From Thiobacillus sp. (lineage in GTDB: Bacteria; Pseudomonadota; Gammaproteobacteria; Burkholderiales; Thiobacillaceae): DNA of 10,000 nt. The number at the start of each line of letters is the position of its first letter. Position 1 is the stretch's first letter. Made by a program: the position numbers and the translations under genes. The notes beneath the pieces were generated by a model. That model was not told where the DNA came from. It saw only the letters and a list, made by a program, of their open reading frames with translations, and did no database searches. This document shows, in pieces, positions 1 to 6,280 of the stretch. The stretch is taken from contig JAIWOL010000150.1 in the NCBI GenBank assembly GCA_020216925.1, positions 1 to 10,000 of the forward strand, written 5' to 3'.

Positions 1-89
1 GTGCTTCGTTTCCAACGATGGCCTCCTTGCGAACAAGGGGGGTCAATTCCTCGTGTCGCCAGGGGGTCAATTTACGGTGTCGCCTGACA
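1..89. mobile_element. Possible remnant terminus of an IS21-like insertion sequence
   Basis: No gene is recognisable in bases 1-89. The stretch carries two tandem copies of a GGGGGTCAATT-N4-GTGTCGCC unit and ends in GCCTGACA at 82-89. Read on the minus strand the boundary would begin TGTCAGGCGACACC, with the 5'-TG...CA-3' outer ends and short multiple terminal repeats known for IS21-family elements. No istA or istB coding sequence is visible, since the window starts here, so the family assignment is inferred from end structure and memory of similar ends. The right boundary is placed at 89 because homology of the downstream protein to RpfF starts within a few codons of it. It could instead be an unrelated repeat. 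Confidence 0.4.
38..84 (+). repeat. Two tandem direct repeats, 23-bp units with 24-bp period
   Basis: Unit A is 38-60 and unit B is 62-84. Both have GGGGGTCAATT, then four variable bases (CCTC or TACG), then GTGTCGCC, so 19 of 23 positions match. A further GGGGGT occurs at 90-95, two bases after the 24-bp register would place it. The conserved-variable-conserved layout looks like repeated protein binding sites, as expected of transposase sites near an IS end. Confidence 0.85.
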
Positions 90-97
90 GGGGGTAC

Positions 98-895
98 ATG
101 CACGCCGAACCCCGGCCTTGTTTTACGCCTGCGCTTTTGCGCGAATTACAGTCCTGGGGAAATAGCTTGGTTGCCCGGATCGATGACCCGGATGCCATCG
201 ATGCCAAGTATTTCGTTGTCGCATCCAAAATTGCCGATACCTTCAGTCTCGGGGGCGACCTGAATCTCTTCATGCAACATATCCAGGCACGGGATCGCGA
301 GAGTCTCTACCACTATGCAGTTTCCTGCGTGGAATGTTCCTATGCGGTACACAGCCATCTCAATCGCCCTAACGTCACCAGTATTGCCCTGGTGCAGGGA
401 CAGGCGCTAGGGGGGGGCTTCGAAAGTGCGCTGGCCGCGAATGTGCTAGTGGCCGAGCGGGGCACTAAAATGGGTTTGCCGGAAATCCTGTTTAATCTTT
501 TTCCCGGCATGGGCGCGATGACCTTCCTTGGCCGCAAGGTGGGGCATCACCTTGCTGAAAAAATCATTCGCAGTGGCAAGTTGTATCTGGCTGAAGAGCT
601 GTACGAGATGGGTGTGGTCGATGTGCTCGCTGAGCCTGGCGAAGGTGAAGCAGCCGTCTACGATTATGTGCGGCGGGAGGAAAAATCCCGTAATGGCCTG
701 CTGGCCTTGCGTGCTGCGCGGGAAATCAGTCAGCCTGCTTCCTATGAGGAGCTGATCCGGATTACGGAAATCTGGGTTGATGCTGCGCTGCGACTGGATG
801 CGCGCGATTTGCGGATGATGGCGCGTCTGATTAACCGGCAGACTGGTCGAGCGGATGCTGTTTCGGCAGACGACTCACACGCGCTCAGCGCGTAG
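98..895 (+). CDS. rpfF: RpfF-type DSF synthase (crotonase superfamily), apparently 5'-truncated
   Basis: RpfF makes the diffusible signal factor, a cis-2-unsaturated fatty acid, from acyl-ACP through combined thioesterase and dehydratase activities in the cytoplasm. Numbered from the ATG at 98 (265 residues), the crotonase core shows LGGDL (51-55), oxyanion-hole GGGFES with Glu109, and GLPEILFNLFPGMG with Glu129. The 20-residue spacing of these glutamates equals that of catalytic Glu141/Glu161 in Xanthomonas RpfF. RITEIWVDAA (221-230) is also typical. From memory, Xanthomonas RpfF is about 289 residues, so about 32 N-terminal residues are missing. The frame stays open upstream to a GTG at 53, but those 15 codons are repeat DNA. 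The ATG at 98 has an AGGGGG only 3 bp ahead; the GTG at 53 has AAGGGGGG 10 bp ahead. It may be a shortened active enzyme or a decaying pseudogene. It is convergent with rpfC, with stops overlapping by 21 bp. Base composition looks less GC-rich than the purine genes. Confidence 0.85.
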   Translation: MHAEPRPCFTPALLRELQSWGNSLVARIDDPDAIDAKYFVVASKIADTFSLGGDLNLFMQHIQARDRESLYHYAVSCVECSYAVHSHLNRPNVTSIALVQGQALGGGFESALAANVLVAERGTKMGLPEILFNLFPGMGAMTFLGRKVGHHLAEKIIRSGKLYLAEELYEMGVVDVLAEPGEGEAAVYDYVRREEKSRNGLLALRAAREISQPASYEELIRITEIWVDAALRLDARDLRMMARLINRQTGRADAVSADDSHALSA

Positions 896-3400
896 CCTGC
901 CGGCCTGGTAGGCTGCGAGTGCCAGCTGCGCTTCTTCGGTCGCAGCGGTGACGGTTTCGAGGTGGGCGCGCGCCAGCGGTTCGGCGAGTTCATACGGCTT
1001 GATGCGTTCGGCTTCTGCGCAGTATTCGGCCAGACGGTATGCGCCCACATCACTGGCCCCGCCTTTGAGCATGTGCAACTGGTCATACCACTGGCTGTAA
1101 TCCTGGGTCTGCAGCGCGCGGCCCGCGTCACGCAATGAACGGGCGCTGTCTGCGCCGAAGCTGGCAAGCAGATCGTCGACAAAAGCCGGCCCGACCAACT
1201 GGGCCAGTTCATCCAGAACACTTTCGTCCAGAACGCGGGCATCGCTCGACCGGTGTGTGCCAACGGTTTGCGGGAGAGCTTGCGGAGCCGGCTTGGCCAG
1301 CTGGCCGACGATGTCGATCAACTCGCGGCTGTTGATGGGCTTGGTGAGGAAGGTGTCGGCGCCTGCTTCCTTGCATTGCGCATGCGCTTCTGGGCGTGCG
1401 TCAGCGGTGAGCATGATGATGGGCAGATGCCCCTTTTCCAGGAAGCGCCATCGCTGCACGACTTCGGGACCGGACAGCTGCGGCATGTGCATGTCGATGA
1501 TCGCAAGATCGTAGGCGGTATCGTCGGAATCGAGCATGGCCAGAGCTTCTTCGCCGTCGTGCGCGAGGAAGGTCTGGTGCCCGGCATTTTCGAGCACGCC
1601 ACGAATCACGCGCTGATTGACGGGGTTGTCTTCCGCCACAAGAATGCGCAGCTTGCCGGTTGCAGAGGACTGCGCTTTGAACCGGCTGCCCAGCGAGACA
1701 ACGTTGTCCGGCATCTCGAGGCTGGTCGCGGCGTGGATGGCGTTGAAAAGCAGCGTGGGGTTGACCGGCGTGCGCAGCACCGAGGCAAAGCCATCGCGCA
1801 CACGCTCGTAGTCTCGCGCGGGCGGGGCGCTGGCGTCAGATTCGATGAGAATGACGGGCAGCGCGGCAAGTTCCGGGGCGTCGCGCAGCAGGCGCAGGAA
1901 GACAGCCGGGTCGCCCGGCAGGCTCGACCGTTCGACCACCACTGCGACCATGGGCGAACCGGCCCCGGCCACGGCGGCGAGTTCAGCCGCAAGCCGGGTG
2001 GTGTTTTCCGCCAGTACCGGTTCCGCGCCCCATTCGCGCACCATGGTGTGGACGCGAGACGACAATTCATGACCGGCGAGAATGGCCACGCGCATGGGCG
2101 ATTCGAAACGCTCGGGGCCACCGGGTTCGGGGGTGGTCTGTACTGCGAACGGCAGTTCGAACCAGAAGGTCGACCCCTCGCCTTCGCGGCTGTGCAGGCC
2201 GATCTGCCCACCCAGAGCCTCGACCAGCTGCTTGGCAATGGTCGTCCCCAGTCCACTGCCGCCGAACCGCCGCGTCACCGAAGGGTCGGCCTGGGTGAAG
2301 CTGTCGAAGATTCGCCCCTGGGCCTCCTGCGGAATGCCAATGCCGGTATCCACCACTTCGAACCGCAGGCGTTGCGGCTGACCTTGCCCAACTGGGCGGA
2401 CATAGACGTCTACGCGGCCATGTTCGGTGAATTTGATGGCATTACCCACCAGGTTGATGAGCACCTGCCGCAGGTGACGGCCGTCGCCATTGAGGTGAAA
2501 CGGAATTTGCGGCGCGATGTGAGCGGCCAGAACCAGGCCCTTGCGCTGGGCCTGGGTTTCCATCATGGCGATCGTGCCGTTGACCAGGCGATGCAGGTCG
2601 AAGTCTTCGCAAGTGGTGGTGAGTTTCCCGGTTTCGATGCGGGCGATGTCGAGCACGTTGTCGATCAGCTCGAGCAGCGTGTGGGCGGAAGCCCGGATGA
2701 TCTGTGCGAATTCCTTCTGCTCTTTGTCAAGCCGTGTTTCGGCGAGCAGTTCGGCCACACCGATCACGCCGTTGAGCGGCGTGCGCAACTCGTGACTCAT
2801 GTTGGCCAGAAACGTCGATTTTGCCTGGTTGGCTTCACGCTCACGCTTGACCGAACCATGGAGTTGCCTGAGCAGGCTGGCCGAATACAAGGGGACGACC
2901 ATCAAGGTGATCCAGATGCCCCACCACAGCGGGGTGTGTTGGTGCCAGAAGGAATTGAACTGGTAAACAATGGCAAAGCCTGCTCCCGAGGCCAGTGTCG
3001 AAGCCAGCAGGTAGGGCATGCCAAATCGAAAGCCGTTACCCAAGGTGACCCACAGATAGATTGCAACAATGGGCGCGCCAGTCTCATTGGAGATTGAGAG
3101 CATGTAGGTTGCCACCGTGAAATCGTGAACCATGCCGATGACACGACGCACGACAGATACGCCTGGGTCGATCAGTGCGCCGATTACAAGGGCGAGCGAG
3201 ATCAGACTGAGTGAAATCCCCAGGTAATGGACCTGGGCCTCCAGTGCGTCACCGTGGAACTGCGGGTTAATGAGGAAATAAAGATAGAACCCCACCACAA
3301 TCAGCAGGCGGATGATCGCCTGCTGGAATTCCGTGTCAGGACGTCTGCGGATACGGTGTCGCAGACCGGCCATAAGAGTGGAGTGGGATATATCCTGCAT
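875..3400 (-). CDS. rpfC: RpfC-like hybrid sensor histidine kinase (DSF sensor)
   Basis: This 841-residue protein is the likely DSF receptor and phosphorelay kinase for RpfG. In order it has a basic N-terminus (RIRRRPDTEFQQ, 16-27) and five or six membrane segments within about 29-177. HisKA follows, with MSHELRTP and phospho-His203. HATPase has an N box (Asn316, Asn320), G1 DTGIGIP (351-357) and G2 GGSGLG (380-385). A degenerate receiver lies at about 435-560. A true receiver has Glu590/Asp591, phospho-Asp636, Thr665 and Lys687. The C-terminal HPt has QLHMLKGG with His776. The N-terminal juxtamembrane pattern resembles the DSF-binding segment of Xanthomonas RpfC. The ATG at 3400 is chosen because GGAGGTT lies 10 bp ahead; a longer frame to 3478 would overlap rpfG. 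It sits 7 bp after the rpfG stop, so the two form an operon. It converges on rpfF, the arrangement known in Xanthomonas. At 841 residues it is longer than the roughly 726 recalled for Xanthomonas RpfC, the extra receiver explaining the difference. Confidence 0.9.
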   Translation of the reverse strand: MQDISHSTLMAGLRHRIRRRPDTEFQQAIIRLLIVVGFYLYFLINPQFHGDALEAQVHYLGISLSLISLALVIGALIDPGVSVVRRVIGMVHDFTVATYMLSISNETGAPIVAIYLWVTLGNGFRFGMPYLLASTLASGAGFAIVYQFNSFWHQHTPLWWGIWITLMVVPLYSASLLRQLHGSVKREREANQAKSTFLANMSHELRTPLNGVIGVAELLAETRLDKEQKEFAQIIRASAHTLLELIDNVLDIARIETGKLTTTCEDFDLHRLVNGTIAMMETQAQRKGLVLAAHIAPQIPFHLNGDGRHLRQVLINLVGNAIKFTEHGRVDVYVRPVGQGQPQRLRFEVVDTGIGIPQEAQGRIFDSFTQADPSVTRRFGGSGLGTTIAKQLVEALGGQIGLHSREGEGSTFWFELPFAVQTTPEPGGPERFESPMRVAILAGHELSSRVHTMVREWGAEPVLAENTTRLAAELAAVAGAGSPMVAVVVERSSLPGDPAVFLRLLRDAPELAALPVILIESDASAPPARDYERVRDGFASVLRTPVNPTLLFNAIHAATSLEMPDNVVSLGSRFKAQSSATGKLRILVAEDNPVNQRVIRGVLENAGHQTFLAHDGEEALAMLDSDDTAYDLAIIDMHMPQLSGPEVVQRWRFLEKGHLPIIMLTADARPEAHAQCKEAGADTFLTKPINSRELIDIVGQLAKPAPQALPQTVGTHRSSDARVLDESVLDELAQLVGPAFVDDLLASFGADSARSLRDAGRALQTQDYSQWYDQLHMLKGGASDVGAYRLAEYCAEAERIKPYELAEPLARAHLETVTAATEEAQLALAAYQAGRLRAERV
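894..914 (+). terminator. Hairpin at the rpfF stop codon, possible bidirectional transcription or RNA-end signal
   Basis: Bases 894-901 (AGCCTGCC) pair with 907-914 (GGTAGGCT), giving an 8-bp stem with one G-T pair and a 5-base loop GGCCT. The stem begins inside the rpfF stop codon (893-895) and lies inside the 3' end of rpfC on the other strand. No T-run follows on either strand, so it is not a textbook intrinsic terminator. It could stop or protect transcript ends between the two convergent genes, or simply be chance pairing in coding DNA. Confidence 0.35.
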
Positions 3401-3407
3401 GGGAAAG

Positions 3408-4529
3408 TCAAACCTCCGAGGGATCGCCCAAATCCCGCATGATCTCCGCCACCGTGTCGATGCGGCGTTCGAAAGCACGGGAACAGTCCGGGTCGAAATG
3501 CCGGCCGGCCTGAGCCTGGATGTAGGCTAGCGCATCCTGGAACGACCATGCGGCCTTGTACGGACGTTTCGAGGTGAGCGCGTCGAACATGTCGGCGACC
3601 GCCACGATGCGCGCAGCCAGCGGAATGGCGTCGCCGGCGAGCCCCTGCGGGTAGCCGCTGCCGTCGAATTTCTCGTGGTGGCCGAGCGCGATCACTGCGC
3701 CCATCTGGAGGTAGCGCGACGGACTGTCGCAGAGTATCTCGTGGCCGATGACCGGATGACGCCGCATGATTGCGGTTTCCTCGCCGGTGTGGCGGCCGGG
3801 CTTGAGCAGGATCTGGTCGGGAATGCCGATTTTGCCGATGTCGTGCATGGGCGCGGCGGCTTCGATTTCGTCGCATTCCATCGTGGTGAGCTTGAGCTCC
3901 TCGGCGATGAGTCGAGCGTATTGGGCCATGCGCAGGATGTGGTTGCCGGTTTCCTGGTCGCGATATTCTCCGGCTTTTGCGAGCTTCATCAGGGTTTCGC
4001 GTTCGCGTATGCGAACTTCGCGGGTGGCGTGCATCACCTGTTCTTCCAGCCACTGCGCGCGGTCGCTGATGGTTTTCTGGCTGCGGCGCAGCGCCAGCAG
4101 GTTCAGGCAGCGTGCGCGGCATTCCTGCGGGTCGATCGGCCGGGTGAGAAAGTCTGTCGCGCCGTTTTCCAGCGCCTGATAGCGGATCTGGCGGTCTTCG
4201 ACGACGGTGACGATGATGATGGGTACGTCGGCCAGGCGGCGTTCGGCACGCACGCGGCGCGTGAATTCGATGCCGTCCATGCCGGGCATGCGGTAATCGG
4301 TGATGATGAGATCCGGGATGTCGATTTCCATCCGGGCCAGCGCGTCGAGCGGATCGGCGTGGCTTTCGACCATGACGCCGGGTTCCAGCGTGCGCGCCAG
4401 TCCTTCGAGCAGGCTGCGCGCCGTGCCTCGGTCATCCACGATGACCACGCGTGCTCCGCCACGCGGACGCATGTCGCGCGTCGGCGTGTTCGGCGGGGAT
4501 GGAACAACCCGTAGTGGCTTCATGGTCAC
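3408..4529 (-). CDS. rpfG: RpfG-like response regulator with HD-GYP c-di-GMP phosphodiesterase domain
   Basis: RpfG is the output of the DSF pathway: a phosphorylated receiver switches on hydrolysis of cyclic di-GMP in the cytoplasm. Of 373 residues, about 27-147 form the receiver with Asp32/Asp33, phospho-Asp78 (IITDYRMPGMDG) and Thr108. The usual conserved lysine is Arg130 (DFLTRPID). After a helical linker (about 150-180) comes a complete HD-GYP domain. It has GEYRDQETGNH (187-197), MHDIGKIGIPD with the His229-Asp230 pair, GHHEKFDGSGYPQGL (283-297) with the GYP at 292-294, and VADMFDALTSKRPYK (311-325). The metal-binding pattern is intact, so activity is expected. The start is the GTG at 4529, with a weak GGA 8 bp ahead; an ATG two codons in, at 4523, is an alternative. 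It is the first gene of the rpfG-rpfC operon, divergent from the hydrolase gene. Confidence 0.9.
   Translation of the reverse strand: MTMKPLRVVPSPPNTPTRDMRPRGGARVVIVDDRGTARSLLEGLARTLEPGVMVESHADPLDALARMEIDIPDLIITDYRMPGMDGIEFTRRVRAERRLADVPIIIVTVVEDRQIRYQALENGATDFLTRPIDPQECRARCLNLLALRRSQKTISDRAQWLEEQVMHATREVRIRERETLMKLAKAGEYRDQETGNHILRMAQYARLIAEELKLTTMECDEIEAAAPMHDIGKIGIPDQILLKPGRHTGEETAIMRRHPVIGHEILCDSPSRYLQMGAVIALGHHEKFDGSGYPQGLAGDAIPLAARIVAVADMFDALTSKRPYKAAWSFQDALAYIQAQAGRHFDPDCSRAFERRIDTVAEIMRDLGDPSEV
3411..3417 (-). promoter_or_regulatory. Strong ribosome binding site of rpfC inside the end of rpfG
   Basis: On the minus strand GGAGGTT lies 10 bp before the rpfC ATG (3400-3398) and encodes the last codons of rpfG, directly ahead of its TGA (3410-3408). 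It fixes the rpfC start at 3400 and suggests translational coupling to rpfG. Confidence 0.75.
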
Positions 4530-4549
4530 ATTTGATATCCAGCAAGCAA

Positions 4550-4578
4550 TTGATAAAACCCCAGAATCACTCGATTAT
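4550..4578 (+). promoter_or_regulatory. Candidate sigma-70 promoter for the hydrolase gene
   Basis: In the divergent intergenic region TTGATA (4550-4555) is followed after 17 bp by GATTAT (4573-4578), 5 of 6 and 4 of 6 matches to the consensus boxes. It would start transcription about 35 bp before the hydrolase ATG. On the opposite strand GATAAT (4579-4574) matches 5 of 6 of a -10 box and could serve rpfG, but it lacks a good -35. Both are inferred by eye from an AT-rich island in GC-rich DNA. Confidence 0.35.
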
Positions 4579-4620
4579 CGGGGCGATCTGCTTTTAACTT
4601 TAACGCGCGCGAGGTGAAAC

Positions 4621-5376
4621 ATGAAGAAAAACAGCTTGTTGGCCTGGAGTCTGGACGGGATTTTGCTCTGTGCGTGGCCGCTGGCCGGATTTGCGGCCGG
4701 CCCGGACTATGCACGCGAGGCGAAATGGGCCGACGAGGTGGTGCCGGGATTGGTGGTGGGCGACCCGGTCTATCTACAGACGCCGCGCGGCCATCATAAA
4801 TTCCTCACGTTGTTCACGCCGGTTGCCGGGAGCAAGCAGGCCGTGATTGTGGTGCACGGCATGGGCATCCACCCCGACTGGGGCATGGTCGGCACCTTGC
4901 GTACCGAACTGGCCGACCGGGGCTTCACCACGCTGTCGATCCAGATGCCCATCCTGGCGGCCGACGCCCGGGGCGAGGACTATCCGCCGACCTTCCGCGA
5001 AGCGGCCGAGCGCATAGGCGGAGCCGTGGCCTTCCTCAAGGCCAAGGGCTACGCGGAGATTGCCGTGGTGTCGCACAGCATGGGGTCGCGCATGAGTCTG
5101 GAGTATTTCAAGGGCAAGCCCGACCCTGTGGTGAAATCCTGGGCGAGCCTGGGGCCGTCGTTCAACCGCTACGAAAGAGTCAAGCTGCCGATTCTGGATC
5201 TCTATGGCGATAACGATCTGCCCGCTGTGCTGGGCAATGCCGGGTCGCGCAAGCGCAGCCTCGTCAACCCGGCGTCAAGACAGGTGGAGGTGGCAAAGAC
5301 CGATCATTTTTTTACCAGCCACGAAGGTTCGATGGTCGGTGCCGTGGCAGAGTTTCTCAAGGACAGCCTCAAATAA
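4621..5376 (+). CDS. Exported-looking alpha/beta hydrolase, DUF3530-like
   Basis: The 251-residue protein starts with two lysines and a hydrophobic stretch ending GFAAG, with likely signal cleavage near residues 25-27. An aspartate at 12 inside the hydrophobic core makes this a weak signal. The body is an alpha/beta hydrolase fold: VIVVHGMGIHPDW (75-87) supplies the HG oxyanion segment, VVSHSMGSRMS (149-159) the nucleophile elbow with Ser153, LYGDNDLP (194-201) the acid (Asp197 or Asp199), and KTDHFF (226-231) His229. The first elbow residue is Ser rather than the common Gly. The HPDW and LSIQMP segments resemble DUF3530 proteins as remembered; the substrate is unknown. GAGGTG (4611-4616) four bases before the ATG is a good ribosome site. 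It is divergent from rpfG and ends 7 bp before the convergent purC stop. A link to DSF signalling is only positional. Confidence 0.8.
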   Translation: MKKNSLLAWSLDGILLCAWPLAGFAAGPDYAREAKWADEVVPGLVVGDPVYLQTPRGHHKFLTLFTPVAGSKQAVIVVHGMGIHPDWGMVGTLRTELADRGFTTLSIQMPILAADARGEDYPPTFREAAERIGGAVAFLKAKGYAEIAVVSHSMGSRMSLEYFKGKPDPVVKSWASLGPSFNRYERVKLPILDLYGDNDLPAVLGNAGSRKRSLVNPASRQVEVAKTDHFFTSHEGSMVGAVAEFLKDSLK

Positions 5377-5383
5377 GGCCGGG

Positions 5384-6280
5384 TCAGCCCAGAAGCCGGC
5401 GCATCGCCTCGTTGTATTTTTCGGCCGTCTTCGCAACGATGTCGGGTGGCAGTTGGGGGCCCGGCGCCTGCTTGTTCCAGCCGCTGGCCTCCAGCCAGTC
5501 GCGCACGAACTGCTTGTCGAAGCTGGGTGGGTTGCTGCCGGGACGATACTGATCGGCCGGCCAGAAACGGGACGAATCCGGCGTCAGCGCTTCGTCGATC
5601 CACACCAGCCGGCCCGTCTCGTCCAGGCCGAATTCGAACTTGGTGTCGGCGATGATGATGCCGCGGGTGAGCGCATACTCTGCGGCTGCCTTGTACAGGG
5701 CAAGGCTGGTGTCGCGGACTTGGGCGGCCAGGCTGGTGCCGATCAGGGTGGCCATCTGGTCGAAATCAATGTTCTCGTCGTGCGCGCCGACTGCCGCCTT
5801 GGTCGAGGGAGTGAAGATCGGTTCGGGCAGCCGGTCGGCTTGTTGCAGACCGGCTGGCAGGGCGATGCCGCATACCGACTGGCGGTTCTGGTATTCCTTC
5901 CAGCCCGACCCGACCAGATACCCGCGCACGATGGCTTCCACCGGCAGCGCCTTGAGTTTTTTCACTACGAGGGCGCGGCCGGCTACCTGATCGCGTTCGC
6001 TGTCGGACACCACGGATCGAGGATCGATGGCGAGCGCCTGGCTGGGGACGATGGCCTTCAGTTTGTCGAACCAGAAGGCCGACACCTTCGTCAGCACTTC
6101 GCCCTTGCCGGGAATTGGCGTGGGCAACACCACGTCGAAGGCAGAGAGCCGGTCGGTGGTCACGATCAGGAGCTTGTCGTCGCCCACGGCGTAGATGTCG
6201 CGCACCTTGCCCTTGTGGATGAGCGGCAGGGACGTGATGTGCGATTCGAGCAGGGGCGGGCCGGGGCGGAACGCGGACAT
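5384..6280 (-). CDS. purC: Phosphoribosylaminoimidazole-succinocarboxamide (SAICAR) synthase
   Basis: PurC joins aspartate to CAIR with ATP to make SAICAR in de novo purine synthesis. From the ATG at 6280 the protein has 298 residues, the length of the longer, yeast-like bacterial form. It shows KGKVRDIY (23-30) for nucleotide binding, [11 protein letters not shown] (41-51), the family signature [16 protein letters not shown] (112-127), ADTKFEFG (211-218) and the second signature [14 protein letters not shown] (227-240). All expected motifs are present. The start is placed by homology, since family members begin roughly 10-15 residues before the ITSLPL segment. No Shine-Dalgarno sequence precedes it; the bases before the ATG are pyrimidine-rich. 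The reading frame is open upstream straight into the permease gene, so a fused product is possible. A TATAAT 31-36 bp ahead may give it its own promoter. Confidence 0.93.
   Translation of the reverse strand: MSAFRPGPPLLESHITSLPLIHKGKVRDIYAVGDDKLLIVTTDRLSAFDVVLPTPIPGKGEVLTKVSAFWFDKLKAIVPSQALAIDPRSVVSDSERDQVAGRALVVKKLKALPVEAIVRGYLVGSGWKEYQNRQSVCGIALPAGLQQADRLPEPIFTPSTKAAVGAHDENIDFDQMATLIGTSLAAQVRDTSLALYKAAAEYALTRGIIIADTKFEFGLDETGRLVWIDEALTPDSSRFWPADQYRPGSNPPSFDKQFVRDWLEASGWNKQAPGPQLPPDIVAKTAEKYNEAMRRLLG

Noticed and set aside
38..95. Repeats as a CRISPR array
   Set aside because: There are only two units with a 4-base variable core and no spacer-sized gaps; no cas genes are seen.
1253..3097. 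614-codon open frame on the plus strand opposite rpfC
   Set aside because: It lies wholly antisense to a kinase with all catalytic motifs; its translation is low-complexity His/Gly/Asp/Arg-rich with no recognisable domain, typical of a GC-rich shadow frame.
3401..3478. Upstream extension of rpfC by 26 codons
   Set aside because: It would overlap rpfG by 71 bases, while a strong GGAGGTT fits the ATG at 3400 and homology starts there.
5378..5400. Possible terminator between the hydrolase and purC
   Set aside because: The only stem is 5 bp (GCCGG/CCGGC) with a 13-base loop and no T-run, too weak to call.
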